Source: Vigna angularis
Lineage: Eukaryota; Streptophyta; Magnoliopsida; Fabales; Fabaceae
Assembly: GCF_016808095.1 (NCBI RefSeq)
Contig: NC_068970.1
Location: 26,642,501-26,706,500 of the forward strand
Reading direction: 5' to 3'
DNA length: 64,000 nucleotides
Shown: positions 49,190 through 61,022 of the stretch, piece after piece
Position numbering within the stretch: the first letter of the stretch is position 1
Layout of the letters: the number at the start of each line of letters is the position of its first letter
Position numbers and translations under genes: made by a program
Notes under the pieces: model-generated
Told to the model about the DNA's origin: nothing
The model's database searches: none
Seen by the model: the letters and a program-made list of their open reading frames with translations, nothing else

Positions 49190-49440
49190 GATTACATACG
49201 GATTTTTCCGTACATTAATTACATACGGATTTTTTTGTATATAAATTACATACGGATTTTTTCGTATATAAATTATATACGGATTTTTCCGTATATAAAT
49301 TATATACGGATATATCCGTATATAATTTATCTACGATCATTTTATATACGGATTTTTGTCCGTATATAATCCGTATGTAATACTATTTTATATACAGATT
49401 TTAGGTCTTATATACGAATTTTGGTCGTATGTAATTGCGT
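49190..49440. repeat. CACTA right subterminal repeat array
   Basis: At least eight copies of (ta/ac)atacggatttt(t) or its complement ccgtatataa, about 20-40 bp apart, run up to the right end. Some are paired head to head, such as tatacggatatatccgtata. Confidence 0.85.
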
Positions 49441-49983
49441 TTTTTCTTGTAGTGTGGGACCTTCAAATGCTGCTATTAATTTGGATGATTGAAGCTTTGC
49501 CACAATTTGTTAGTTATCTAAAGTACATGTGGGTAAGACTATAACCTTAATGCTTTGTTTTTCATGTTGTTTTGTCTTGGAGACGGTACACAAATGCTCA
49601 ATACTGGCTTTTCAAATTACTATTTTTATTTACAAATGCTGTTATTTAATTTACAAGTAAATATATTTGTATGTCCACTAATAAGCTTTAATCATTTCCA
49701 GAATTCACTAGCAATACGCATGCGTCATATTTACTTGTATAACCCTCAACGTTTAGAACCTAGTTTTCTCATGTTCCAATCATTTTGAATATATCAGACT
49801 TACTTGAACTTGTTTAAAGGGAAATAAATGGGAGATATTAACATTTGGAGTGTCTTGTGTTCTTTTATTGAGGTTAATCAGGTTATATTAATATGTTACA
49901 GTCTGTTAATTCCATATTTTAGTGCCTGTTTTGAGTTCTGTTAATTCCAGGCTAAGTTAAGGTGTTATAATTCATCATATTAT

Positions 49984-50221
49984 GACAAGGAAGTGGTTGA
50001 AGATGATGACAAGGAAGTGGTTGCTCAAGCATGCACTAGTCTGGCTGATATCATCATAGATTATGGTTTTGCAACTCTTGAGCCTTGTAAGCATATAATT
50101 ATTTTACCAATTTGTAAGAGTCATTTTGTTGGTGAACTGATGCTAATGTTGAGATTTCTATACTTGCAGACTTGGCACAGCTTGTTGATGCAACTTCATT
50201 GTTGCCTCGGGAGCATTCTGC
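49984..50221 (+). pseudogene. Captured importin-beta-like gene fragment with its intron
   Basis: The plus strand reads EDDDKEVVAQACTSLADIII and DYGFATLEP up to a gtaagc donor at about 50090. After a ttgcag acceptor at about 50169 it continues YLAQLVDATSLLPREHSAWQ and hits a stop. The joined stretch resembles HEAT-repeat sequence of a plant importin-4-like protein. The intron is kept, so genomic DNA and not cDNA was captured. It lies in the hAT element, outside the CACTA. Confidence 0.7.
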
Positions 50222-50821
50222 TTGGCAATAGAGTCAGACACTGAAATCTCGCAATGCTTTGTCTTTTGAGAAAGATGATCTGCGTCAGAAGAATGTCTCT
50301 TATGCCATCATCATCATACCATATCTTCTGAATACTAGTTTTGAAATTGATTGCCTATTACAGATATATCTTTCTTGTTTTGACACGTTATCTTTCCAAA
50401 CATTTTTAACGTCTCTAGTTTTCTAAAGGCTAGGAATTGGCATAGCTTACTAGAATACTAGTTTAAAGTGAATGCATATATAGATTGATGTTAGTAATCA
50501 CATATCAAACTTACTATTTATTTGTGCAGGGATTTAATGTTATGTGACTAGGATATCTGACGAAAAAATTACTTCATAGCGTTTGAGTTCTGAGAAAAGT
50601 TCGTAATTGAGTTTACGTCTATCAATTATGGAGTAGAATGAACAAGAACATACATTGATCTTAGTATTGATTGATACTGGTGTGTAGGTTTCTTGTTTTT
50701 GAAGCAGATTAGAAAATTAACCAAGGCCCTACTTATTGCAGCAGTGAATTTTGCTCTAACTTCCTGTTTATTGGACTTGAGCAATTGAATCTGTTGTCCA
50801 CTTCCCAATTGAAAGGTCCAT

Positions 50822-51074
50822 ATATAGTTAGTAGTTCAGTTCAGTTTAAAATTAGTATAGTTAGTAGTTTAGTTCAGTTTAAAATTAGTATAGTTAGTAG
50901 TTCAGTTCAGTTTATATTGTAGTTTAGTACAATTTAGTACAGTACAGTTCAGTACAGTTTGATAAAACAAAAAACAGTTCAGTTTGTTTGAACTATTTTA
51001 CAGTTCAGTTCAGTTTAGACAAATTAGTTTTTAGTTCAGTACAGTTTTTAGTAGTGCAGTGCAGTTCAGTTTCA
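50822..51074. repeat. hAT right subterminal repeats (33 bp tandem plus gttcagtt motifs)
   Basis: A 33 bp unit (tatagttagtagttcagt plus tcagtttaaaattag) repeats nearly three times from 50823, followed by about ten scattered cagttcagttt-type copies to the terminal repeat. The left end has the same motif in the region 42355-42405. Confidence 0.85.
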
Positions 51075-51096
51075 TTTGCCCAGCCCTAGTTATATA

Positions 51097-53321
51097 TGAA
51101 AAGATAAAAGTCCCATATTAACTGGCTCACTCTTCAACATTTATATATTGATATGTTTTATACTTTCAAGATGAACTGCGAATCCTATACGTAGACATTT
51201 ATGTGATTGAGCTTCATTTAAGTTTTCTAACTAGAGTTTGAAATTTATTTATTTTTTATATTTTTAATATATTTTCTTATTTTCTTTTCTAAATATATAA
51301 TTATTTTGTTATTTTGGATTTTTGTTATATTAACCTTAAATTTGTTGACATAATGTTATTAGGATTAATCACCCTATCCTATCCAATATATTATTCATTT
51401 TAGAATTCAAAATTTTGTTACAATTTTTTCTTAGAAGATGTCTAGAAGGTTAATAGATGAATGTATATTTAAATTGTCTTTGGTCATGGCTTTTAAGTGA
51501 TATGAGACTATTAAACATATAAAAAAGTTCCTTCATTGAAGTATAAGGGGAATGTTGTTTCATCTTTGAAGTCACTTTTCCATTTCTATATACGACATTA
51601 ATGTTTTCATCTCAATTCCATTAAGATAATATTATTAGAATCAAACACCGCATATTCACTTTGAAAGTTGAAACTCTACCATGATTTTGTTCTTAAAAAG
51701 TGTATTACAAGTTGAGGTTTAAATTGCTCTTGATCTTGACTTTGTGATGTATTTTTGCGTATTAGAGCAAACCTCCAGTCGAAGTTTAAGGAGAATGAGG
51801 TCTTGATAATTTTAAGACAACTCTAGTTCCAAGTAAGGAAAATTTCTTATAAAACGTGCATCTTAAAAGAATGTTGCTTTCAGTGACATGCTACATGTTT
51901 CCTCACTTAGAGTAATTTAGTATGTGTAGCATCTTGTGAAAACTGGGATTAAAGTGTCATTTTAGTTTAATAAGATTGTTATGAAAAAAAATAGTTTGTT
52001 TATGGGAAAAGAAATATTGTATCAAGTCCTATTTTTTTTATTACTTTTTGAAGTTGTTGATTAATGTCTATTCAAATCTTTTGGTTACATTATTAACTTT
52101 TATTATGGTATGTTGCATGCTATTTTAGAAAATGTGAATATCACAAAAAAAAAGTGGAAAATGTGATATTTGTGAAACTAAACTCTAATTTAATTCATAT
52201 GGTTTTGTTAACTTGAAACATAACATATTTTGAAGTGGTTAATTCATTTTGTAACCTTTGTATATGATTATTTTAGGTACACTAAAGATTACTTAAGTGT
52301 TTGACATATTTTTAACTTACAAAATAAAAGTAGAAAATCAATTAAATAGAAAAATTAATGATTTAGATTGGAAAAGGATGATGAACTAATGACTATATTA
52401 ATGAAGTAATAATTCATACCATATTCATTTGAGTAAAACATAGTAACTTAGAGGAAAAATGACACTCTTATGGTAAGTATTATGCTTATTATTTCTATTG
52501 TTTCTTATAATTTTTATAAAGAAGCACTTTTCTTACAACATGTTTTTTTTACAAAAATAGGACAGCACTTATGAAAATTTATACAACACCCTATGATATG
52601 TGAGAAATTACCAAATGAAACACCTAAAAAGTATGGGTTGCTTAACTAAAGTAATGTTAATTGATCTTAAGAAAAGATTACACATTCTAAAACTTTTGGT
52701 TTGGTTACATGTTTTCAGGGTATGTAGAATATAATATTGTCTATAAGTTTATTGTTCTTAAATATGATGTAATTGAGGATAATATAATAATAAATACGAT
52801 GAATATAATTTTATTCTCACTTAGCACCTTTAATCTTAGGTTATTGGAATGTATTTATGTTTAAACTCACTATTTTAATTGAAATTTACCTAATTGGATT
52901 TTTTTTTGGATTTTAATCAAATTGTTGTTTAATTCCATATTTTAAGTTTATTGATCTATTTGTTTTGTTGATATATAGAGATATAGGCTGATGATTTTGG
53001 TCATTGTAATAAATTTGGAAAGAATAATGAATATGATAGTGAGTATAAATGTCAGAGCATCTTTACTTATTAAATACATGTATTTATTTCTAGGTCTTAT
53101 GTCTTTATGTAATTTAAATAAACTTATCAATTTGTTGATATATAGGATTAACATAATGAATATTAAAAGATATAATAAACTGATAGTAATGAATATTTAT
53201 TTAACTATAGAACTTAACACATTTAGGTCAGATATACACATAGTCATAAAATATAAATATTTTTATCAAATACATTTAAAAATCACCAAAAATCACTAAA
53301 ATGTTATTTTCGTTTATTTCT
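51097..53321. other. AT-rich intergenic DNA, nothing recognised
   Basis: About 2.2 kb without domain similarity; open frames are short and of low complexity. Confidence 0.5.
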
Positions 53322-53324
53322 TAA

Positions 53325-54033
53325 GACTGTGTTCGCATGAACAGAATTTACTGTTCATGCGAATTACAGAGCGAGTAAATGGATGCAGCGTCGTGTTCGT
53401 TTGAGGGAGAGAGCGAGGAAAAGCGAAGACTGATTTGCGGGATTCATCCATTTTTTGTCACCCGCGAATGTGAGAAGATTTGCGCTGATTTGGGATGAAA
53501 TGTCGTGTGTGCCCCTTTTGCGAACGCGTAACCAGTTACGCGCGATATATATTTTTTAATTTTTTTTATAATTATTTTAATATTATAATTTTTAATTTTT
53601 TTTATAATTATTTTAATATTATAATTTAAAAAATGTATATTTTAATAAAAGTAAGTATATTATATTTTCTAATTTATTAAAAATAAGTTGATTATTTAAT
53701 TTTTATAATTTTTAAACATTAATTTTATAATTTATTCATAATTTTTTTTTCTTTATAAACATATTTACAATTAAATATAACATTTTATATTACTTTTATA
53801 TCTAGGGGCATTTTGGTAATCTTTAATTTCTACCAATTAAACTAATTTTTAAAATCTATCACATCAATCAAATCCTACACTAATTCTCACAGACTTTACT
53901 TCCAAATCCACTCTCAATTACCCACAAATCCACTCAAAAAAACAACAAAAAAATTACCCTCAAATCCACTCAAATTCATTCAAATCATCTCCCCCAAATC
54001 ATCTCCTCCAAATCACTCCAAACGAACACAACC
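53325..54033. mobile_element. 709 bp Harbinger/Tourist-like MITE with a perfect hairpin near its left end
   Basis: The ends GACTGTGTTCG and CGAACACAACC are inverted at 9 of 11 positions, and TAA lies on both sides (53322-53324, 54034-54036), the 3 bp target duplication typical of PIF/Harbinger. Arms ttcgcatgaacag (53332-53344) and ctgttcatgcgaa (53351-53363) form a perfect 13 bp hairpin with a 6 bp loop. Inside, a 36 bp AT-rich unit is duplicated at about 53555-53630. No coding capacity. Confidence 0.65.
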
Positions 54034-54036
54034 TAA

Positions 54037-55549
54037 AAGTCATGCCATTTTTATAGAAAAAATCAATAATTTTCGTGATCTCTATTACGTCATCAACCCC
54101 GCGTCTATCCAATATGTCAAGACTTTGGAACAAGTCAACAGGTATATAATTTCAGGGTATTTATTTTTCCGTATAATGTTAATTTAGGTTTTAATTTGAT
54201 AATTTATTCTTTGATTCCTTAATTTAAAAGAATGTTCTGAAGTGTTGTTCTACGCAGAGAATATCTTACCTTTAATTAAATCACTTCTGTAGGAATTAGC
54301 TTTTAGAAAATTTATAAATCATATTTATTTATCATAAAATATATGTTTATTTCAAACAATGTTCCATTTTTTTAAAACGTTTAGTAACTTTACATTTAAT
54401 CCCCACTTAAATAATTACTCTTATGACGGGAAGATTTTTTTATTAATTTTTGTCAAAATAAAACAAAATCACAATTTCCATGCCGCTTTTTTAATGAATG
54501 GTTTAAAATTTTCTGTGCGAAAAGTCTACTAAGTTTTTCTATTTTCTCCTAGCTTTTTCAATAATATTGAATTCTTAAGCCATTTTTAATACAATTTTGT
54601 TTGTCTTCTAACTTGACAAAAATGTTGGACTTTTTTTTAATTAAAAAACTAACAAAATTGTTGGACTTTTTCTTTTAATTAAAAAACAACATTAAAATGA
54701 AAAGGGAAAGATGTACCAACAATAATTATTAGAATTTTCAAAAACACTTGAAAATTATATTTGTAGGTTTCTTCATCTTTTTATTATGTTAAAAACTATA
54801 TAAGTAATTATATGTGATTAGTCAATAATATAACAATTTAATATTATGCGAGCATGATCACTACATTCTAATTTTTAAATATAAATTAAATTTTACTGGA
54901 AAAATATTTAAAATGTTGATTTTATATGGGGTAAAAATTTATATGCTTTCACTGTTTACATTTATCAAAAGTGACTTCAGTTATTAAAAAAATGAAATTT
55001 GGTATAATTGGTTTGAAAAACTTGAGTGATTGATAATCATTAACAGAGTTTTTCTCCTGACTATATGATTTTTCAGCTATTAAATATTTATATTAGACTG
55101 ATGTAATTCTTAGTAAAGTAATAATAAAAACAGAGTGACAATGAAAAACAATAATTATATAATCACTACATTAGTTATGTTAAAGAATAATTATACCATG
55201 ATATATTTTTACATATGGCATATAATAAAAAATAAAAGAAAAAGTATCAAATGTAAAAAATTTAGGTGTCATCGGAGAATATTTTTCTACGTTAAATGTC
55301 TGATTTATTAAATTTGCAAACTTATCATTGGCCCTTCTGCCAAGCCGACAGACCCTGCAATTGCCACCCCATCTTCCAATGCACATTCGTGGGAGCAACT
55401 ACAAAAGGATACTGTGAAGTGAGTTCGAGCGATTCTGCAGTAACTTGCCATTTTCGTTCGGCAAATCAGTTTCGACTGCGCTCATCAAACGTCGTCGTTC
55501 TCCACTTCCTAACCTTCTTTTCGTTGTGACATTCCCCCAATCAACAACA
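54037..55549. other. AT-rich intergenic DNA and OASTL promoter/leader
   Basis: Low-complexity AT-rich sequence to about 55300, then GC-richer DNA containing attggc near 55326. The last 150 bp or so should be the promoter and 5' UTR of the cysteine synthase gene. The transcription start cannot be fixed. Confidence 0.5.
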
Positions 55550-58500
55550 ATGGCTTCTGCTTCCTTCGTCAACTCGTTCACCTGTTCTTCGCGTGCTCCC
55601 ACTCTCCACCCTTTCACCACCGTCTCCACCGCCACGTCACTCAGGCCCGGCAACGGCCGCTCTTCGAGACCACTCGTCACGAGGATCTCGTCGCCTTCCC
55701 CCGTTGTCTGCAAAGCTGTCTCCGTTAAGCCCCAAACTGAAATTGAGGGTCTCAACATTGCTGAAGACGTTACGCAGGTCAGTTTAACTGAATTTTCAAG
55801 CCTCTGAATGTGTTGCTGGAAATTTCTTCACCTTTTTTCATTTTCTTTGGGATACACTTGCTTAGATGAGTTGCTTAGATGCTTTTACCGTTGTTCTTAA
55901 TTAGAATTGGAGGTCTATTTTATCTCTCGTAGGGTCTGTTTGGAGGGTTGGCATTTTTGGAAGAGAAAAAAGAAGAAGTAAATATTAAATTAGCTTTTGC
56001 ATGAGCTAAATCACATGCTCCATGAGATGAAAACCAGATTTTTTATGAAGCTATCAGTCAATAACTTTAACAAATTAGCTGAGGTATGAACTAATTTTTT
56101 ATCTTGGAGAAAATGATTTCATTTTTTTTTCTTTCCCCCCCCTCTTACAAGTGCCTACGAAGAAGTTTCTCTAAACAGGCACATAATCTATACAACATAG
56201 CTTACCGAGGAGAAACTTTTATTCTATTAACGAACTTTTGTCGTTTGATTTCTGTGTGTGAAATCAACTTCAAGGATAAATCTTAATTTGTTTGGTTCTT
56301 TTTTCTGTTGACGTGGCACAGCTCATAGGGAAAACGCCAATGGTTTACCTCAACAATATTGTGAAGGGTTCTGTGGCCAATATTGCTGCAAAGCTTGAGA
56401 TTATGGAGCCGTGTTGTAGTGTCAAAGACAGGTGAGAACTTGATTTTGATTAGTTGCTTGTTAAACATGTGAGATCTCTAATCGTGTTTGTAGTCTCAGT
56501 GAAAATGATTTTGTGAATATCTCTTGACGGCATGAAATAAAGCAGAAATTATTTGGCATTTTTAGTGACCAAGGAATGTTAATAAGATGATTTTTTGGCG
56601 TACTCTTTAAAATGTGAGAATTGTATTTATTATTTGGAAGTTAAACCAATTATAAAGAGTGTGTTGCTGAAAATGAAAATAGAATATGAAAACAGAAAAT
56701 GTTTCTTAAACCAAACAAATCCAGAATGTTTCAAGTGACAAAATTAGCTGGTTTTGATTTTGTTATTGATTACTTTGCTGGATTTTATTCTTTTTGTTGC
56801 TATTGATTTAAAGCTTTCAATAAGTATTGGATATCATTAAGTATCTTAAACCAAACAAGTCCATGTTTCAAGTGACAAAATTATCTGGTTTAATTTTGTT
56901 ATTGATTTCTGTGCTGATTTTATATTAATTTTGTTGTTATTTGTTGACGTGGATAGCCTTATGTATTGGATTTCAATATGGATGTACATTTAACTCCTTT
57001 TATGGTTCTAGTAAAAGACACTTGATTATGTATCTACTATTTGATGATAATTTCAGTTATCGTTAGGTATAAACTCAAAATTCAAGAGACTGATGCTGGT
57101 GCTTCTTTGCTCTTGCATAATTTATTTGGCCACATAAATTTGCATATTGGAGGTTTATTCTTTCTCTAGTATTTTTTTTTCTTTAAGGCTTCCAATTTTT
57201 CATCTTGCAGGATTGGTTTTAGCATGATAAATGATGCTGAGCAGAGAGGAGCTATAACACCTGGGAAGGTATAAATGGTAGAAAGAAAATGTGGATGTCA
57301 TAGTTTGTGACTTCTTATAATATTTGATTTCACTATAACTCTAGCTGCTTGTCAGCCATGGCTAATGCAGGCCTTTAAAAACTTATTCTTCCCATGCTTG
57401 GCATTTTCTATATAGGTATCAAATTGTTATATGATTGATCTTAGCAGTATTGTTCCAAAGTCACACATGTAATGCCTTAGCAAGCATTAATTGAAGCTAA
57501 AAATAAATTTTTGGATGTAACTATAAATTTTTAAAAATAGTATCTGACCTAATTGACGTATATGGTGTATTATGTCGAAATCTCTATACTCCTGTGCTTC
57601 ACCACTGTGCTACACCTTCCTGTGGACTATAAATAAAACTAACTGTGCACCTTGTCAATGACTTTTTTATATTCAAACCGAAAAGTTAAACTTCTCCATA
57701 AGAACTTATAGGGGAGAAACATGCAAAGAAAAAAAATGAAATGATCATTTTCGTAAGTTAAAATTAGTTTATGCATAAGCTAGTTTGTAGAAGATCTCTC
57801 ATTGTTCTTTAATCATTTATGTTTTTACTTGTCCACAAGTTAATTATAATTTATGAAGAAGTTTCACTTCATTTTCTTCTTCTTATTTATCTATTCTAGA
57901 AGTCTTTATGGTGATATTTTTCCAAATAGATCCTTTGTCAAGAAATTATACTACCATACTTTGGTGTATGTTATGCTTTTATAATGTGACTTAGTATGAG
58001 CAAATTTTTCAAATGTTGAGTCTTTATATGCCTTAATGAGTTTAATGCGTTCATTATAACCTTTTTTTTATTACCAAAATGACACTTTACACATCTTTGT
58101 GGGGATATTTACTGGTTTGACAATTCTAGAACCACGACTTAGTATGCACATTTTGTCAAGTCAAACATTTTGCTTTTGCGGTGCAATGAGGCAGTATTGT
58201 TTCCTTTACATTTATGTTTCATATTGTGGTCTACATAGGAGCTAGATGAATTTTTGTGTGATTTACTTTATTTTCATATTACCTGTGGCTATATAATTTT
58301 AATGTTGCTTGATCATTTCTTGTCTGAGTTAACTTGCTTCTCATGTGCATTTCAGAGTATATTGGTGGAACCTACCAGTGGGAACACTGGAATTGGTCTC
58401 GCCTTTATAGCAGCTTCAAGAGGATATAAACTGATTTTGACAATGCCTGCTTCAATGAGTTTAGAAAGACGAGTTCTTTTGAAAGCATTTGGTGCTGAGC

Positions 58501-60978
58501 TTGTTTTGACTGATGCAGCAAAGGGCATGAATGGTGCAGTTCAAAAGGCTGAAGAAATTTTGAAAAATACCCCTGACGCATACATGCTTCAACAATTTGA
58601 TAATCCTTCAAATCCTAAGGTAAATTATAACAGCTTATTCTATGTTTAAGTCCATGAATTCCGTGTTCCTGGAAATAGGATTCTATATAGGGTGCACCAT
58701 TAGCTCCAGTGTCCGGGTTAGAACTGTACGTTGTACAGTCGTACATAGATTTGGTAATTGATACGTCTTTTACTTATCTTTGGTTGGAAGCCTTATTTAA
58801 AGCTTTTGTCTAAAGTCCAGGTTAATGGAATGCAAAAGCAAAATTTTCCTTGAAGATAAATGCATTTTTCTCCAGCTAAAGGCACCAAATAACAAAGTAT
58901 ACCGCCAGTTGCCTTTCCACCACACTTTGACCTCAGTCCTCCGTTTTCTTATCAAGCCCATGAATATAATTATAAGAAAATATTCATAGCTGTGAGTATG
59001 AGAGCATAACCAAGTTTCTCCAAACATACCAATGGGCCTAATCCAACTTCAGCGCCCTTATGTATGTATCAGCTGTACAATGTGTTAGAATTTCCATAGC
59101 CATTTATCAAGTGTAGTTACACAGACAGACAACTATCCGGAGATAAAATGTTGCTTGGTCTGGGCAGCTGCAAAAAATCATTATTGTTGATTCTAGTAAG
59201 AACTGTTCTTCTACTGAAAACCTAATTTTAGAACCCGAGTGGGCAGCAATGAGGATTTCATCAATCTTGTTGGTGTTATTTATAGTAGGAACTGTTTTCC
59301 ATAATGAATTATATTACCATAGAACTTAGCTGGCAGCAATGAGAACTTCATCAAACCCACTCTTGGGTTACTTTCTCCCATGGTATGATGTCCTTGGTAA
59401 TGTTACTCGCAATAAACCGTTTCAAATTACTTTCACATGTACTTATTGTTGGAAAAAGCTTAATTTTATTTCAAACACTATTTCACTTGGCTTTAGAAAA
59501 TAGCTGTCTGCCTACAATCATTTTTACTGTTGATTGATGGTATTTAGTCAAGGTAAAAGATGGCATGAGATTTTTTTTTTAATTCTTAGCTTCTCTGTCT
59601 TTTCTTCTTGTGGTCTTTTAGAGGAGCTTCTTTTGTAAAGGAACTGCTTTTTTCTTTCCTGTGGTCATTCTCCTCCTTAATTCATTCTTCTGTTCTCGGT
59701 TTTCAGCAAAACTTTGTCGTGACACATGAAACTCACAAGATTGAACTTAGTTACAGGGTTCTCTAAAAGTAACAAAGTCATGTAGTTCAACCGCCCCCCC
59801 CCCCCCCCCCCCCCCGTTTTTTTTTTTTTAATTTTGGCTCTTAAATTTCCTAAAATTGCTACATAAAAGAAAAGGAGTTGGGAAAGTGTTCAAATTGAGA
59901 GACAATATGACCAACTTGATTGAAATGTCTTACGTATTTAGTGTGATATGCTGCCGAATGATCTGATGTACAAAGTTTGATTCAACTATACAGGTTCATT
60001 TTGAGACAACTGGTCCCGAGATATGGGAAGATACAAGGGGAAAGATAGATATTTTAGTTGCAGGAATTGGAACTGGCGGAACTGTTTCTGGAGTTGGTCG
60101 ATTCTTAAAACAACAAAACCCAAAAATACAGGTACATCTTTGTCAATGGCATTGCCTAACCCAAATTAATCTAATATTATCAATGAATATAATGACGAAA
60201 AAGAATCTTCCATACATAAAATACTAGCTCTATGTGTATATCAATCTATGCACTCCATTCACTGCTCATGTCTTATCATCCAAAGTATATTTCTTGTAGG
60301 AAAGCTTTCTATGTTGTTGGGTCCTGTTAAGCTTTTTTTCCATTATGTATCAGGTTATTGGTGTAGAGCCTCTGGAAAGCAACATACTTTCAGGGGGAAA
60401 GCCAGGTACAAAACCAGAAATAAGTTTCTACAGATTATAAATCCAATATTTTAATTTTAATTTCTTTTTAAGAAGTTGTATCTTTTCTGTTTTATGAACT
60501 ACAGGACCTCACAAAATTCAGGGTATCGGAGCTGGTTTTGTGCCCGGGAATTTGGATCAAGATGTGCTTGATGAAGTTATAGCGGTCTGTTCTTACACTT
60601 TCCAGTTGTCTTTTACCATTTATGTTATAATCTAATGAGTTTTTTTTGTTTCCTAAACTCAGTGCTTTAAAATTTAGTACTAATTATCTTCAAAAGCAGA
60701 ATTCGTTGGATTTTGAAATTTGAATCATTGTGTTTGACTCTGATGCATGTAATTCTTCTGACAAACATGCATGCATTATTTGCACAACAAATACTTCTTG
60801 TCTATCAAGCATTTGCGAAAATACTAGACGAGTTATACCTACAAATATCTACGGGTAAAACAAGATGGATACTTTTAATTACCAACTTCTTACTAGAGAG
60901 GCTACGGGTATCACAGTATCCTTATTTTGTGATACCCGCCATATGTTAATATTTATTTATCTAAATGTGCATGTCTAC

Positions 60979-61022
<44 letters not shown>

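Larger units (their letters stand above)
45519..49454. mobile_element. 3.94 kb CACTA (En/Spm) element with captured gene fragments
   Basis: The ends CACTACAAGAAA and TTTCTTGTAGTG are inverted, with a 3 bp target duplication TGG on each side (45516-45518, 49455-49457). Both ends carry a subterminal array of the motif tatacggattttt or its complement. Excising the element and one TGG rejoins the hAT last exon in frame. It has no transposase. It carries an ABC-transporter NBD piece (46540-46663), an IDD zinc-finger piece (47097-47312) and a GC-richer leader-like tract (45640-46530). This is the architecture of non-autonomous CACTA elements that carry gene fragments. Confidence 0.9.
44110..49492 (+). 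pseudogene. hAT transposase, middle deleted, last exon split by the CACTA element
   Basis: From ATG 44110 the frame gives a BED zinc finger (Cys53, Cys56, His72, Cys76) and then TTDTWTSIQNLNYMSLTAHF, the region where the first catalytic Asp of plant hAT transposases lies. After LTAHFID the frame breaks and jumps to MRMKGKYEKYWG and LDPRSKL, so the central few hundred residues are missing. The dimerisation domain is present (ILHWWKVNSTRFPILANMAR, then ASECAFSTGGR) up to a donor at 45408/45409. After an acceptor at 45494 the last exon begins, is interrupted at 45518 by the CACTA, resumes at 49458 and stops at 49490-49492 (AINLDD). The loss of the core makes it inactive. Confidence 0.88.
42242..51088 (+). 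mobile_element. 8.85 kb hAT element, internally deleted, carrying a CACTA insertion and an importin-like gene piece
   Basis: The ends TAGGGCTGGGCAAA (42242-42255) and TTTGCCCAGCCCTA (51075-51088) are a perfect 14 bp inverted repeat. The flanks gttataca (42234-42241) and gttatata (51089-51096) match at 7 of 8 bases, the 8 bp duplication size of hAT. Both subterminal regions are dense in short gttcagtt/aactgaac motifs. Inside is a BED-finger hAT transposase lacking its middle, interrupted in its last exon by a 3.9 kb CACTA element. Downstream lies a spliced importin-like fragment. Without the CACTA and its extra TGG the element would be about 4.9 kb. Confidence 0.9.

Noticed and set aside
55445..55549. 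Upstream extension of the OASTL frame
   Set aside because: The frame is open to 55445 but the first codon there is TTG; the first ATG in good context is 55550, and it gives a normal transit peptide.
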